Assembly (NCBI GenBank): GCA_963708625.1
Contig: CAVPSV010000005.1
Coordinates: 1 to 64,000, forward strand
Length of the DNA: 64,000 bases
DNA from: DASXIF01 sp036498145
Lineage (GTDB): Bacteria > Actinomycetota > Actinomycetes > Mycobacteriales > Jatrophihabitantaceae
Reading direction: 5' to 3'
A model generated the notes under the pieces. The model was not told the DNA's origin. It made no database searches and saw nothing but the letters and a program-made list of their open reading frames with translations. The position numbers and the translations under genes are program-made. Of this stretch, positions 9,857 to 18,314 are shown one piece after another. Every line of letters starts with the position of its first letter. The stretch's first letter is position 1.

Positions 9857-9889
9857 AGCTTGGGGTCCGGCACACCCGGACCCCAAGCT
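9857..9889 (+). terminator. Intrinsic-type terminator after the phosphoesterase gene
   Basis: Perfect 14-base inverted repeat (AGCTTGGGGTCCGG and its complement) around a five-base loop, 16 bases after the stop at 9840. No long T run follows, as is common in high-GC Actinobacteria. Confidence 0.8.
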
Positions 9890-10051
9890 GTGCGGGTCCC
9901 GCAGCGGGCTTCGACATGCGAAGTGGCCGTTCACGACATAGCCTTTCTGCACGTTTGCCGTAGGAGACCGACGCCCGGTTCTTGCGGTGGACGAGTGGTA
10001 GGCGGCCGAACCGAGGCTTTGCGGATCCAAGTGCAGAGGCGAGCGGTCGGG

Positions 10052-10489
10052 ATGGCCGAGATCCAGTGCTCAGTTGTCGTACGCGGCGACGCCGCTACCT
10101 TGTTCGACTATCTGTCCAGCCCCGGGCATCGCTCACCGTGGCAGAGCAACTTACTTCGCCGTGATCGGTTAACCGCGCAGGCAGCGGACCGATCGAGCTG
10201 GACCGAGATCCGCCGGTTCGGTGCACGGCAGCTGCGAGTCGTGGTGACGGTGACGGAGTCGAACCGGCCGAACCGCATCGCCTACGTCGGGCACACCATC
10301 GGCATCCGCGCTGAGGGCGAGCTGGAGTTGCACCCACACGGTGAAAGCACGCTAATCGCGCATCGATTGCAGATGCACGGACACGGCTTGAATGCAGTGA
10401 TCACGCCACTGGTCGCCAGGCGCGTCCGTCGCATCCTGCAGGCGGACCTATTCCGCATCACGATGCGCTTCGCCCAGATCGCCGTTTGA
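10052..10489 (+). CDS. SRPBCC family protein
   Basis: A 145-residue START/Bet v1-like protein beginning MAEIQCSVVVRGDAATLFDYLSSP, which is the usual opening beta strand and helix of polyketide-cyclase-like SRPBCC proteins. The ATG at 10052 is chosen because the fold starts right there; the open frame extends far upstream without family character. These proteins bind small hydrophobic ligands in a central cavity; no catalytic role can be assigned. It stands alone between two hairpins. Confidence 0.7.
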   Translation: MAEIQCSVVVRGDAATLFDYLSSPGHRSPWQSNLLRRDRLTAQAADRSSWTEIRRFGARQLRVVVTVTESNRPNRIAYVGHTIGIRAEGELELHPHGESTLIAHRLQMHGHGLNAVITPLVARRVRRILQADLFRITMRFAQIAV

Positions 10490-10568
10490 CATCGGCGAGG
10501 TCCGGCATATCGCAGCGGTGCGAATTCACTCGCTGTCAGTCGATGACCGGACTCCCAGCGCGCACGAC

Positions 10569-10601
10569 GAAGGCGCGGCCGACGGTTCCGGCCGCGCCTT
10601 C
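10569..10601. terminator. Bidirectional terminator hairpin
   Basis: Perfect 12-base inverted repeat (GAAGGCGCGGCC and complement) around a nine-base loop, placed between the converging SRPBCC gene (ends 10489) and the membrane protein gene (ends 10614 on the minus strand). It can serve both. Confidence 0.8.
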
Positions 10602-10613
10602 GATGTCGTGTTG

Positions 10614-11201
10614 TCAGCTGTTGATCATCTCCTGAACCGGGAAGGTCGGTGTCGTCGGCTCAACCGGCGTGTTGATCCGGCGGGCGTGGACGAAGCCGAG
10701 TGCACCCAGCGCTCCCATAAGCCCCGCGCCGATGAATGACACGAGCGCAGCGATGCCGGCAATGTTGCCGACGGTGTCGAAGGCGTATCCGTTCAGCAGC
10801 AGGCCGCGCAGCGTCTCGCCACGGAACATGGTGTCCACCTCGGCCGCGAGCTTCTGGTCGGTCGGGTTAGCCTGCGCCTTCGTCGACAGTTGCGCGTAGG
10901 TCTGGCCGCCACCGATCTCGTTCAGGTGCACTGCAATGAAGTGGTCGGCATACGCCTTGGCCTGCGCGCCGGTGGTCAGCTGCTGACCGGCGTACTTGTT
11001 CAGGTACGGACCGATCTGCGCCGGCTTGAGTGCGTCGCTGCCCTTGGGCGGGAAGTACACCTTCTGCGCCACGAGCTGGCTTCGCACCTGGTCGTGGACA
11101 TAGGAATGCGCCCACGTGAGCAGGGCGCCGGAAGCAACGAGCAGTGCGGCAATGACGAGACCACCGGATGCGACTAGGCGGTCGAGGGTCGTGCGATTCA
11201 T
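10614..11201 (-). CDS. Two-helix membrane protein of unknown function
   Basis: A 195-residue protein with one hydrophobic helix near the N-terminus (GGLVIAALLVASGALLTWA, residues about 13-32) and another near the C-terminus (VGNIAGIAALVSFIGAGLMGALGALGF). The roughly 110 residues between them, rich in Gln, Ala and Lys with YFPPKGSDALKPAQIGPYLNKYAGQQL, would lie outside the membrane. It is divergent from the first nitroreductase gene, and both share the 197-base gap that contains a DosR-like box, so it may belong to the same low-oxygen response. I do not recognise a named family. Confidence 0.7.
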   Translation of the reverse strand: MNRTTLDRLVASGGLVIAALLVASGALLTWAHSYVHDQVRSQLVAQKVYFPPKGSDALKPAQIGPYLNKYAGQQLTTGAQAKAYADHFIAVHLNEIGGGQTYAQLSTKAQANPTDQKLAAEVDTMFRGETLRGLLLNGYAFDTVGNIAGIAALVSFIGAGLMGALGALGFVHARRINTPVEPTTPTFPVQEMINS

Positions 11202-11348
11202 CTGATCCTCCTTGGCAGGGCGGTCCGCGGACTTGCGGGTGGCCTGTGCTCACTGTCGCCCGATGAGATGCCGGTTAAGAGAGTCGAAGGACTCCGGGTC
11301 CGGGGGCACACCGTCCCCTTCGGCCCGGGACCTCGCGCGCAATGCGAT

Positions 11349-11362
11349 GGGACGTAAGCCCC
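11349..11362. promoter_or_regulatory. DosR-like box upstream of the Acg-like nitroreductase
   Basis: GGGACGTAAGCCCC matches 12 of 14 positions of the mycobacterial DosR core GGGACTWWAGTCCC. It ends 36 bases before the ATG at 11399, an activator-like distance, and the window encodes a DevS/DevR-like pair 2-4 kb away. Binding is inferred. Confidence 0.5.
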
Positions 11363-11398
11363 TGCCACCGGCTCGCGACGGCGGTGATCGTTTGGGGC

Positions 11399-12415
11399 AT
11401 GACTACGGCGACCCTGACCGAACGGCAACTACGACTTGCCGTCACCGCTGCGCTTCGCGCGCCGTCGGTGCACAACACCCAGCCCTGGCAGTTCACGATC
11501 CGGCATGACGGCCTCGACATCCACGCCGACACCAATCGCCGACTACGCGTCATCGACCCGACCGCTCGCCAGATGTGGCTGAGCGTCGGCTGCGCCCTGT
11601 TCAACGCGCGGGTCTGGTTCGCCGCAAACCACCTTCCGGTGACCGTGCAGCGATTCCCCGATGGCACGGTGTCCGACCTCGCCGCCCGAATCACCGTAGG
11701 CCCGGCGGGTGCAACCGAAGACGAGCTCAGCCAACTGGGGCCGCTCATCGATCTTCGGCAGACCAACCGCAGGCAGTTCGCGGACGACGCCCTGCCCGAG
11801 GGTGTGCTCGACTCACTTGTCGTCGCGGCAGCGAAGGAGAGCAGCTTGCTTCGGGTCGTCCACGACGAGGAGGACCGGCAGACGCTGGGTCGCCTCAGCC
11901 AAGCGGCGGACGCTGCTCAGATCGTGGACCCCCGCTACCGCGGCGAGTTGCGCGCGTGGACCACGACCGACAAGGCCCGCCTTGATGGGGTGCGATCGGC
12001 CGTCGTCCCACACGTCGATGGTTCGGCGCAGGACGACATGCCGATTCGCGACTTCGACACCTCGGGCACCGGCTGGCTGCCGGCCTCGACCACACCGAAC
12101 AAGCACCAGAGCCTGCTCGTCCTGGGCACCGATTCGGACGGGCCCGCGTCCTGGCTGCGCGCCGGCGAGGCGCTCGAGCGGATCTGGCTGGAGATCACGC
12201 GGATTGGCTACGTGGCCAGCCTGTTCACCCAGGTGATCGAAGTGCCGGCGCTGCGGGCCCAGTTACGCGAGCAGCTGCGCCTGATGATGCAGCCGGACGT
12301 GGTGATCCGGGTGGGCCGCGCGCCGTGGACAGCGCCGAGCCTCCGCCGTCACGTCGCCGACGTGATTGGCGACGCTCCGTCGGATCAAAGGTCGCGTGGC
12401 CCGGCAACCCTGTGA
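11399..12415 (+). CDS. Acg-like nitroreductase family protein (first copy)
   Basis: A 338-residue protein of the Acg family, a divergent flavin-binding nitroreductase group found in the DosR dormancy regulon of mycobacteria. APSVHNTQPWQF near the N-terminus and LRQTNRRQFADDALP in the middle are hallmark motifs; PIRDFDTSGTGWLP is shared with the neighbouring second copy. Start is the ATG at 11399. Mycobacterial Acg proteins are thought to bind or sequester FMN rather than reduce nitro compounds efficiently. A DosR-like box lies just upstream. Confidence 0.85.
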   Translation: MTTATLTERQLRLAVTAALRAPSVHNTQPWQFTIRHDGLDIHADTNRRLRVIDPTARQMWLSVGCALFNARVWFAANHLPVTVQRFPDGTVSDLAARITVGPAGATEDELSQLGPLIDLRQTNRRQFADDALPEGVLDSLVVAAAKESSLLRVVHDEEDRQTLGRLSQAADAAQIVDPRYRGELRAWTTTDKARLDGVRSAVVPHVDGSAQDDMPIRDFDTSGTGWLPASTTPNKHQSLLVLGTDSDGPASWLRAGEALERIWLEITRIGYVASLFTQVIEVPALRAQLREQLRLMMQPDVVIRVGRAPWTAPSLRRHVADVIGDAPSDQRSRGPATL

Positions 12416-12494
12416 CGTTCGGCCCTGTGTGCGTTGCCCGAAATCGCGGACCGTTACCGGTAATACCTCGTTACGAGTGAATCGAGAACCAACA

Positions 12495-13484
12495 ATGACT
12501 GCCATTGCAGAACGCGAACTCACCAAGTCTCTTCGCCGCGCGGCGGTGCGCGCCATGATCGCTCCGTCTGTGCACAACACCCAGCCGTGGCGCTTCGTGG
12601 TGAGCACGGACAGCCTGGAGCTGTACGTAGACCGGACGCGGCAACTGCACGTGCTGGATCCGCGGGGCAGACAACTATTGATCAGCTGCGGATGCGCGTT
12701 GATGAACGCCCGGGTCTCGCTTGCCGCGGCCGGCGTCGGCGTCCAGGTCGAGCGATTCCCCGACCCCAACAATCGGGACCTTTTGGCGAGAATCAAGCCG
12801 AACGGCTCAGTTCCGCTTGACCGCAAACTCGCCCTTCTCGACAAGGCCATCGATGAGCGTCGCACCAACCGGCGTGAATTCTTCGACGACCCGGTTCCGG
12901 TCGATGTGGTCGACACCCTTATCGGCGCGGCCGCCCGTGAAGGCGCCGAGCTGTTCGTTGTCACCTCAGAGGAGCACCGGATCGTCGTCGCCACGCTGAG
13001 CCAGCGCGCAGACAACATCGAGAACAGCGACCCGGCATACCGGGCGGAACTGCGGGCATGGACCAGTGATGATCCGTCTCGCCCGGATGGTGTCCCGGCA
13101 TTCGCCGTACCGCACGTGGACGCCGGTGCCGAGGACGATATCCCGATTCGCGACTTCGATACTCGCGGCATGGGTTGGCTGCCGACCCGAACGCGGTCGA
13201 GCATGAACCAGTGCCTGCTGTTGCTCGGCGCATCGGGCGATGGGGAGCAGGCCTGGCTGGCCTCCGGCGAAGCTCTCGAGCGAATGCTGCTGGAGATAAC
13301 CCGCGCCGGTTTCGCGGCCAGCCCGCTTACCCAGGCGGTCGAGGTCACCTATACCAACGAGCTGCTGCGCCAGCAGCTGAACCTGAGCATGCACCCGCAT
13401 GTGCTGCTGCGAGTGGGGCACGCGCCCGAAACGCCCCAAACCCGGCGCCGTCGCCTGGTGGACGTCATCACCTACAACCGATGA
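12495..13484 (+). CDS. Acg-like nitroreductase family protein (second copy)
   Basis: A 329-residue paralogue of the upstream gene with the same layout: APSVHNTQPWRFVV, ERRTNRREFFDDPVP and PIRDFDTRGMGWLPT. The two genes are clearly related and tandem, 79 bases apart, suggesting local duplication, though they have diverged in the central part. The ATG at 12495 is chosen by alignment with the first copy. The sensor kinase gene follows 15 bases after its stop, so both nitroreductases are probably linked to the DevS/DevR pair. Confidence 0.85.
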   Translation: MTAIAERELTKSLRRAAVRAMIAPSVHNTQPWRFVVSTDSLELYVDRTRQLHVLDPRGRQLLISCGCALMNARVSLAAAGVGVQVERFPDPNNRDLLARIKPNGSVPLDRKLALLDKAIDERRTNRREFFDDPVPVDVVDTLIGAAAREGAELFVVTSEEHRIVVATLSQRADNIENSDPAYRAELRAWTSDDPSRPDGVPAFAVPHVDAGAEDDIPIRDFDTRGMGWLPTRTRSSMNQCLLLLGASGDGEQAWLASGEALERMLLEITRAGFAASPLTQAVEVTYTNELLRQQLNLSMHPHVLLRVGHAPETPQTRRRRLVDVITYNR

Positions 13485-13499
13485 ACCCAGCACAGCGAA

Positions 13500-15275
13500 A
13501 TGACGTGGCACCCACATTCGGGGCTACGGTTGCACCACATGGCGGACCACAGCGCTGCCGGGCGCCGAGCCGGCGAAGGTCTTGAATTCGTGGACGCCCC
13601 ACGCTTGGAACTCGACCAGTTGCTGCGGCAGTTGGTCGACCGCGCCGAGGACGTCATCGCCGCGCAGAACCGCTTGGGCGGCCTGCTGACCGCCAACAAG
13701 ATGATCATCGGCGACCTGGACCTCACTACCGTGCTGCACCGGATCGTGGCGGCGGCGACGCAGCTGGTGCACGCACGCTACGGCGCGCTCGGCGTGCTGG
13801 CACCGTCAGGCGGGCTGGAGCAGTTCATCCACGTCGGTGTCGACGACGAGACGGCGAAGCGCATCGGGCCCTTGCCGTCGGGAAAGGGCCTGCTCGGCGC
13901 GCTCATCGAGGACCCGCAGCCCATTCGCCTGCGCACCATGACCGACGACCTCCGATCGGTCGGCTTCCCGGCGAATCACCCGCCGATGGCGAGCTTTCTC
14001 GGTGTCCCGGTGCGCGTGCGCGATGTGGTCTTCGGCAACCTGTACCTCACCGAAGCCGAGTCGGGTGAATTCACGGCGGAGGACGAAGAACTCGTCACTG
14101 CGCTGGCGGCGACCGCCGGCGTGGCAATCGAGAACGCTCGCCTGTTCGACGAGTCGCACCGTCGCCAGGACTGGCTGAAGGCCTCGACGCAGATCACCCA
14201 GCAATTGCTGTCGACCGAGGGCGAGGAGCCGCTCGAGCTGATCGCCCAGCGCACCCTGGTGATGGCCGACGCCGACATCGTCACCGTGGTACTGCCTACC
14301 CTCGATGCCGCTCAGTTGATGGTCGAGGTGGCCGCAGGTGACCGCGCGGGGGATTTGGCCGGCTTCACCTATCCGGTTGAGAACAGCCTCGTCGGTCGCG
14401 TCTTTGCCACCGGTCAGCCCGTGCTCATCGGCGACGCGACGGCGGAACCCAGCATGTACATGCATTTACACGAGACCGCGACGGTCGGGCCGGTGATGAT
14501 CCTGCCGCTTGCCGGTACCACCGCGAACCGCGGTGCGCTGTCAGTCGGACGTTTGGTCGGCCGGCATGCGTTCGACGAAGCGGACCTGGACATGGCGCAG
14601 ACGTTTGCCGACCAGGCTGCAGTCGCGTTGGAGCTGGCCGATGCCCGCAAGGATCAGCAGCGGATGGTTCTGCTGGAGGACCGCGACCGAATCGCGAGGG
14701 ATCTGCACGATCACGTCATCCAGCGGCTGTTCGCGACCGGGCTGACGATCCAGGGCATCGCCGCCGGACTCGCCGACACCGACCGCGCGGAGCGCCTGGG
14801 GCGCGCCGTCGACGGTCTCGACGCCATCATCCGCCAGATCCGTACGTCGATCTTCCAGCTACGTGGCGAACTCGGCCCCACGACGGGCAATACCCGCGTG
14901 GCTGTACTCGCCGCATCCGGTGAAGCGGCCGAGACCTTGGGTTTCGAACCACACGTCACGTTCGGTGGACCGATCGACGCCCTGGTCTCCGAACCTTTCC
15001 GGGACGACCTGGTCGCCGTCGTGCGGGAGGCGCTGAGCAACGTCGCCCGCCATGCACGGGCCACGTCGGTGGAACTCGATCTGGCCGCACACGACGGTGA
15101 ACTGACACTGACCGTGCTCGATGATGGCATCGGCATGGGCGATTCTGACCGGCGCAGCGGCCTGGCGAATCTCCGCTCGCGAGCCGAGGGCCACGGAGGG
15201 TCACTCACCGTAGAGTCCGCACCGCCACCAGCACGACAGGGGACGCAACTGCGATGGTCGATTCCACTGACATGA
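13500..15275 (+). CDS. devS: DevS/DosT-like GAF-GAF sensor histidine kinase
   Basis: A 591-residue cytoplasmic sensor kinase with two GAF domains (about residues 60-210 and 235-385) and a C-terminal HisKA_3/HATPase module of the NarX/DevS type. The first GAF carries SVGFPANHPPMASFLGVPVRV: the histidine at about residue 160 sits in the segment that holds the heme-ligand histidine of mycobacterial DevS and DosT, so gas sensing is plausible. The phosphoacceptor is in DRIARDLHDHVIQRLFATGL (His403); DDGIGMG and GLANLRSRAEGHGG are the ATP-binding G boxes. An internal ATG at 13539 is an alternative start. The stop overlaps the response regulator start. Confidence 0.88.
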   Translation: MTWHPHSGLRLHHMADHSAAGRRAGEGLEFVDAPRLELDQLLRQLVDRAEDVIAAQNRLGGLLTANKMIIGDLDLTTVLHRIVAAATQLVHARYGALGVLAPSGGLEQFIHVGVDDETAKRIGPLPSGKGLLGALIEDPQPIRLRTMTDDLRSVGFPANHPPMASFLGVPVRVRDVVFGNLYLTEAESGEFTAEDEELVTALAATAGVAIENARLFDESHRRQDWLKASTQITQQLLSTEGEEPLELIAQRTLVMADADIVTVVLPTLDAAQLMVEVAAGDRAGDLAGFTYPVENSLVGRVFATGQPVLIGDATAEPSMYMHLHETATVGPVMILPLAGTTANRGALSVGRLVGRHAFDEADLDMAQTFADQAAVALELADARKDQQRMVLLEDRDRIARDLHDHVIQRLFATGLTIQGIAAGLADTDRAERLGRAVDGLDAIIRQIRTSIFQLRGELGPTTGNTRVAVLAASGEAAETLGFEPHVTFGGPIDALVSEPFRDDLVAVVREALSNVARHARATSVELDLAAHDGELTLTVLDDGIGMGDSDRRSGLANLRSRAEGHGGSLTVESAPPPARQGTQLRWSIPLT

Positions 15276-15919
15276 CGCACGTCATCAGGGTGTTCCTTCT
15301 CGACGACCACGAGGTGGTGCGTCGAGGACTGTCCGACATGCTCGAAGCTGCCGACGGTTTCCAGGTCGTCGGCGAGGCCGGCACAGCCACCGAGGCGCTG
15401 GCCCGCATCCCGGCCGCGCGCCCGGACGTGGCAGTGCTCGATGCCCGCCTTCCCGACGGCAGCGGAATCGATGTGTGCCGCGACATCCGCTCCGCGCTGC
15501 CCGAGGTCCGCTGCCTGATCCTCACCTCCTACGACGACGAGGACGCGGTGTTCGCGGCGGTGATGGCCGGTGCGGCCGGCTACCTGCTCAAGGAGATCCG
15601 CGGCTCGAGCCTGATCGATGCGATCCGCCAGGTGGCCGAGGGCAAGACGCTGCTCGATCCCACCGTCACCGAACGCCTGATCGCCCGGCTGCGTGATGGC
15701 GAGCCGAAGGACGAACGGCTCGCCTCGCTCACCGAACGCGAACGGGACATCCTGTTGCTCATCGCCGACGGGCTGACGAACCGCCAGATCGGCGAGCGGC
15801 TGTTCCTTGCCGAGAAGACCGTGAAGAACTACGTATCCGGGCTGCTCGCGAAGCTTGGCATGCAGCGGCGCACCCAGGCGGCGGTCTATGGCGCCGAGGT
15901 TCGCAAGCCCGTTCCGTGA
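15272..15919 (+). CDS. devR: DevR/DosR-like NarL-family response regulator
   Basis: A 215-residue receiver-LuxR protein closely resembling DevR. The receiver opens with VFLLDDHEVVRRGL, the phosphoacceptor lies in VAVLDARLPDGSG, followed by LILTSYDDE and the lysine of LLKEIRG. The LuxR-type HTH is SLTERERDILLLIADGLTNRQIGERLFLAEKTVKNYVSGLLAKLG, with the helix (EKTVKNYVS) that in DevR reads the GGGAC half site. I choose the ATG at 15272, overlapping the kinase stop as ATGA; 15254 is an alternative. The likely targets include the nearby nitroreductases and alcohol dehydrogenase. Confidence 0.9.
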   Translation: MTHVIRVFLLDDHEVVRRGLSDMLEAADGFQVVGEAGTATEALARIPAARPDVAVLDARLPDGSGIDVCRDIRSALPEVRCLILTSYDDEDAVFAAVMAGAAGYLLKEIRGSSLIDAIRQVAEGKTLLDPTVTERLIARLRDGEPKDERLASLTERERDILLLIADGLTNRQIGERLFLAEKTVKNYVSGLLAKLGMQRRTQAAVYGAEVRKPVP

Positions 15920-16001
15920 TGTTCGGTGTGCACCCGCCGCACGTCCGGGACGGTGCGGGCAAGCAGGGTGACGGCGTCGTGCTGTGCCGACAATCGGGCC
16001 G

Positions 16002-16364
16002 TCAGACGACGATGAGCAACTGGCTGCGGTCGGCGAGCGACGTGAGATCCACCCACGGGCCCCCGATTAGTTCGATGGTCACCGCGACGCTGGAGTAGTG
16101 GTCGCGCCACGGTGCAAATGCCGCGTCGAGCTCCTGCTGTCGCCTGGTCTCCCAGGCGACGTAGTCGGCGCAGTCCGGCGTCCGGTCGCAATCGACGATG
16201 AGTAGCTCGGCGCCGCGCGTCGCGGCCTCGGTGAATGCGAAATCGGCCGCGTCGTTTAGCGCGCCGTCCCTGAGCACGAGCACCACCGGCTTGCGCGCCG
16301 TGCCGGCCGTGTCTGCGGCGGTTGCTTCGCCCGCTGGGTTATCGATTGCCATCTCGGTCACCAT
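16002..16364 (-). CDS. Universal stress protein-like, C-terminally truncated
   Basis: A 120-residue frame with the first part of a Usp domain: KPVVLVLRDGALNDAADFAFTEAATRGAELLIVD (strand-helix-strand) and a later helix-strand ending ADRSQLLIVV. A full Usp domain would continue with a GSRG-type nucleotide loop and about 25 more residues; here a stop falls exactly at that point. Downstream sequence in other frames does not restore the missing loop. It overlaps the carbamate-kinase remnant upstream by seven bases. Usp proteins are common DosR regulon members; this copy may be degenerate. Confidence 0.6.
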   Translation of the reverse strand: MVTEMAIDNPAGEATAADTAGTARKPVVLVLRDGALNDAADFAFTEAATRGAELLIVDCDRTPDCADYVAWETRRQQELDAAFAPWRDHYSSVAVTIELIGGPWVDLTSLADRSQLLIVV

Positions 16365-16477
16365 GGCCCGACCGGTGATCGGGCGGCCTCCCGGACGTGA
16401 TGTCGCTGCACCGTGGCGTCAGGCCCTTCCCCGCGCCGCAGCAGCGCATCGCCGCCCAGCGCTATGACGATTCTCAT
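16358..16477 (-). pseudogene. arcC: Remnant of carbamate kinase (N-terminal 39 codons)
   Basis: The frame starts five bases after the alcohol dehydrogenase stop with MRIVIALGGDALLRRGEG, which matches the amino-terminal glycine-rich strand-loop of carbamate kinase (family pattern RIVIALGGNALLRRGE; here Asp replaces Asn), continues VQRHHVREAAR and then stops. A complete carbamate kinase has about 310 residues, so nearly all of it, including the active site, has been lost. Its end runs into the start of the truncated Usp gene, suggesting that one deletion removed the rest. Short, so the call rests on the motif only. Confidence 0.6.
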
Positions 16478-16482
16478 CGATG

Positions 16483-17496
16483 TCAGAACCCGAACACGAT
16501 CCGCGCCGGGACGTGACCGGACAGCACGTCGTCGATGCAATCGTTGATTTGGTCGATCTTGCGCTCGACCGCGATGACGCGGGTGCGACCGGCCGCATGC
16601 AGGTCGAACACCTCGGCCAGGTCGTTGCGGGTGCCGACGATCGAGCCGATGACCGACTTTCCGTTGAGGACGGTGTCGAAGATGGGCACGTCCACGGACG
16701 GGTTCCCGGCCGGCAGCGCGACACAGACCAGCCGCCCACCACGACGCAGCGACCGGTAGGCCTGGTCGAACGACTCCTTCGACGCGGCAAGCGCGACCGC
16801 GACGTCCGCGCCGCCGAGTGCCTGGATCGCTGCCACCGGATCGGTCTCGGCGGCGTTGACGACGTGGTCGGCGCCGAGTTCGGTCGCCATCGCCAGCTTG
16901 TCCGCCTCGATGTCGACGGCGATGGTCAGACCACCGACAATGCGTGCGTACTGGAGTGCGAGGTGACCCAGGCCGCCGATGCCGAAGATGGCAACCGTCT
17001 CCGCCGGCGTCACCCGAGCCACCTTGATGGCCTTGTAGGTGGTGACTCCGGCGCAACTCAGCGCAGCGGCGTCGTTGGGGGAGACGCCGGCCGGGACCGG
17101 TGTGGCGAAGTCGGCCGGGGCGACGGCGTACTCGGCGAGGGCGCCGTTCACCGAGTAGCCGGAGTTCTGCTGGCTCTCGCACAGCGTTTCCCAGCCACCT
17201 ATGCAGTGCCGGCAGTGCCCGCAGGCGTAACCGAGCCACGCGATTGCGACCCGGTCACCGACGCGCCGTTTGGTGACGTTCTTGCCGATGGCCTCGATGA
17301 TGCCGACGCCTTCGTGCCCGGGAATGAACGGCGGGGTCGGCTTGACCGGCCAGTCACCGTGCGCAGCGTGAATGTCCGTGTGGCACAGGCCGCTGGCCTC
17401 GATGCGCACCAGCACGTCCGTGTCACCCGGGTCCGGGATGGGCAGGTCCTGGATCTGCAACGGGGCGTGGAAATCAGTGACGACAGCGGCTTTCAT
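16483..17496 (-). CDS. Zinc-dependent alcohol dehydrogenase
   Basis: A 337-residue medium-chain dehydrogenase of the AdhP type, starting at the ATG at 17496 (MKAAVVTDFHAPLQIQDLPIP). Catalytic zinc ligands: SGLCHTDIHAAHGDW (Cys and following His) and GHEGVGIIEAIG (His-Glu). The structural zinc lobe GYACGHCRHCIGGWETLC has four cysteines. The NAD-binding loop is IFGIGGLGHLALQYA and SCAGVTTYKAIK is typical of this group. It would oxidise simple alcohols or reduce aldehydes with NAD(H) in the cytoplasm. A DosR-like box lies about 85 bases upstream, and remnants of carbamate kinase and a Usp gene follow. Confidence 0.92.
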   Translation of the reverse strand: MKAAVVTDFHAPLQIQDLPIPDPGDTDVLVRIEASGLCHTDIHAAHGDWPVKPTPPFIPGHEGVGIIEAIGKNVTKRRVGDRVAIAWLGYACGHCRHCIGGWETLCESQQNSGYSVNGALAEYAVAPADFATPVPAGVSPNDAAALSCAGVTTYKAIKVARVTPAETVAIFGIGGLGHLALQYARIVGGLTIAVDIEADKLAMATELGADHVVNAAETDPVAAIQALGGADVAVALAASKESFDQAYRSLRRGGRLVCVALPAGNPSVDVPIFDTVLNGKSVIGSIVGTRNDLAEVFDLHAAGRTRVIAVERKIDQINDCIDDVLSGHVPARIVFGF

Positions 17497-17580
17497 GGCG
17501 CAGCTCCGATCGGAGGGGTTGTTGCGCCCAGCCTCGCCTGATGATCGCGGCGCGGACACGGCCGCTCGGCCCGGCCCGTG

Positions 17581-17594
17581 CGGACCAAGGTCCC
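17581..17594. promoter_or_regulatory. DosR-like box upstream of the alcohol dehydrogenase
   Basis: CGGACCAAGGTCCC matches 11 of 14 positions of GGGACTWWAGTCCC and contains the near-perfect palindrome GGACC-AA-GGTCC. It ends about 85 bases upstream of the dehydrogenase ATG at 17496. Weaker than the site at 11349; functional role inferred from the adjacent DevS/DevR genes. Confidence 0.35.
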
Positions 17595-17653
17595 GGCCCG
17601 GACGGGCTGAACGATCCTGACGCGCCGAAGCCGGGTACGCGAGGCTCGCAGGT

Positions 17654-17929
17654 ATGAACCCCATGGACAGGCACCCGTCGATGTATCAGCGTTCCATCCC
17701 CTGCACCCCGCCGGCTTCGCCGCCCGCTAGCGTCACGGCACGGACCGAGATCGTCAATGCGCGTGCGGATTGCTGCTCGGAGCAGGTTTTGTTCCAAGTC
17801 GTCCTGCCGCCGACCGGGCAACGCCGGCAACCGTGCGAGCTGTATCTCTGCCGGCGCCACCGACGGGTATCTCGGGAAACCCTCAACGCGGCCCGCGCCA
17901 TCGTGTTCGATCTGCCCGGCTTCAGCTAA
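17654..17929 (+). CDS. Small protein with a DUF7455-like pattern
   Basis: A 91-residue frame. Its second half, CCSEQVLFQVVLPPTGQRRQPCELYLCRRHRRVSRETLNAA, resembles small actinobacterial proteins in which a cysteine pair, a short beta hairpin and a C-x-H-H/R motif form a zinc-ribbon-like unit (DUF7455 type), but the second cysteine-histidine site here is CRRH. The N-terminal 30 residues look non-homologous, so an internal ATG at 17660 or 17690 may be the true start. Function unknown. Confidence 0.45.
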   Translation: MNPMDRHPSMYQRSIPCTPPASPPASVTARTEIVNARADCCSEQVLFQVVLPPTGQRRQPCELYLCRRHRRVSRETLNAARAIVFDLPGFS

Positions 17930-18314
17930 TTCTGTCTGCCCGTCACGCGCTGTAGGGGTGACGCTCAGGCCTGCGAAGCTGACGCCAGGCGCCAAAGCCC
18001 ATCGATGGACAACGGCAGGTAGCGCCGCCCGCAAGTACGGGTCGACAGCGCACCGTTCGCGCCACTACACCATTCGCGCCACTCGACATCTATGACGTTC
18101 ACCCATCATCGCCTGCACCCGTAGCCACGTCCGGTCGTTCCCGCGCCGGAAGGACGATCGTCACTCGTTAAGTGTTTGGTGTGCGCGTAGTGTGCCCGGC
18201 ACCGGACGGGCGAGCTATCTAGGGTTCGCGACGTCTATACAGCCCCTGGACCGGCTGTGCACGAGACACGACCGCTTGGATCGCTGTCGCATGCCGAGAA
18301 CTAGGGGACCGCCA
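17930..18314. other. Intergenic region, 385 bases
   Basis: No coding frame with family character. It holds an 11-base direct repeat, TTCGCGCCACT, at 18056-18066 and 18073-18083, and the leader of the next operon. AGGGGAC at 18303-18309 is a plausible ribosome site for the GTG at 18315. No terminator hairpin or RNA gene recognised. Confidence 0.4.

Noticed and set aside
11286..11300. GGACTCCGGGTCC-like dyad upstream of the nitroreductase as a second DosR box
   Set aside because: Only the outer GGAC/GTCC letters match; the core is GC-rich and scores poorly against the DosR consensus.
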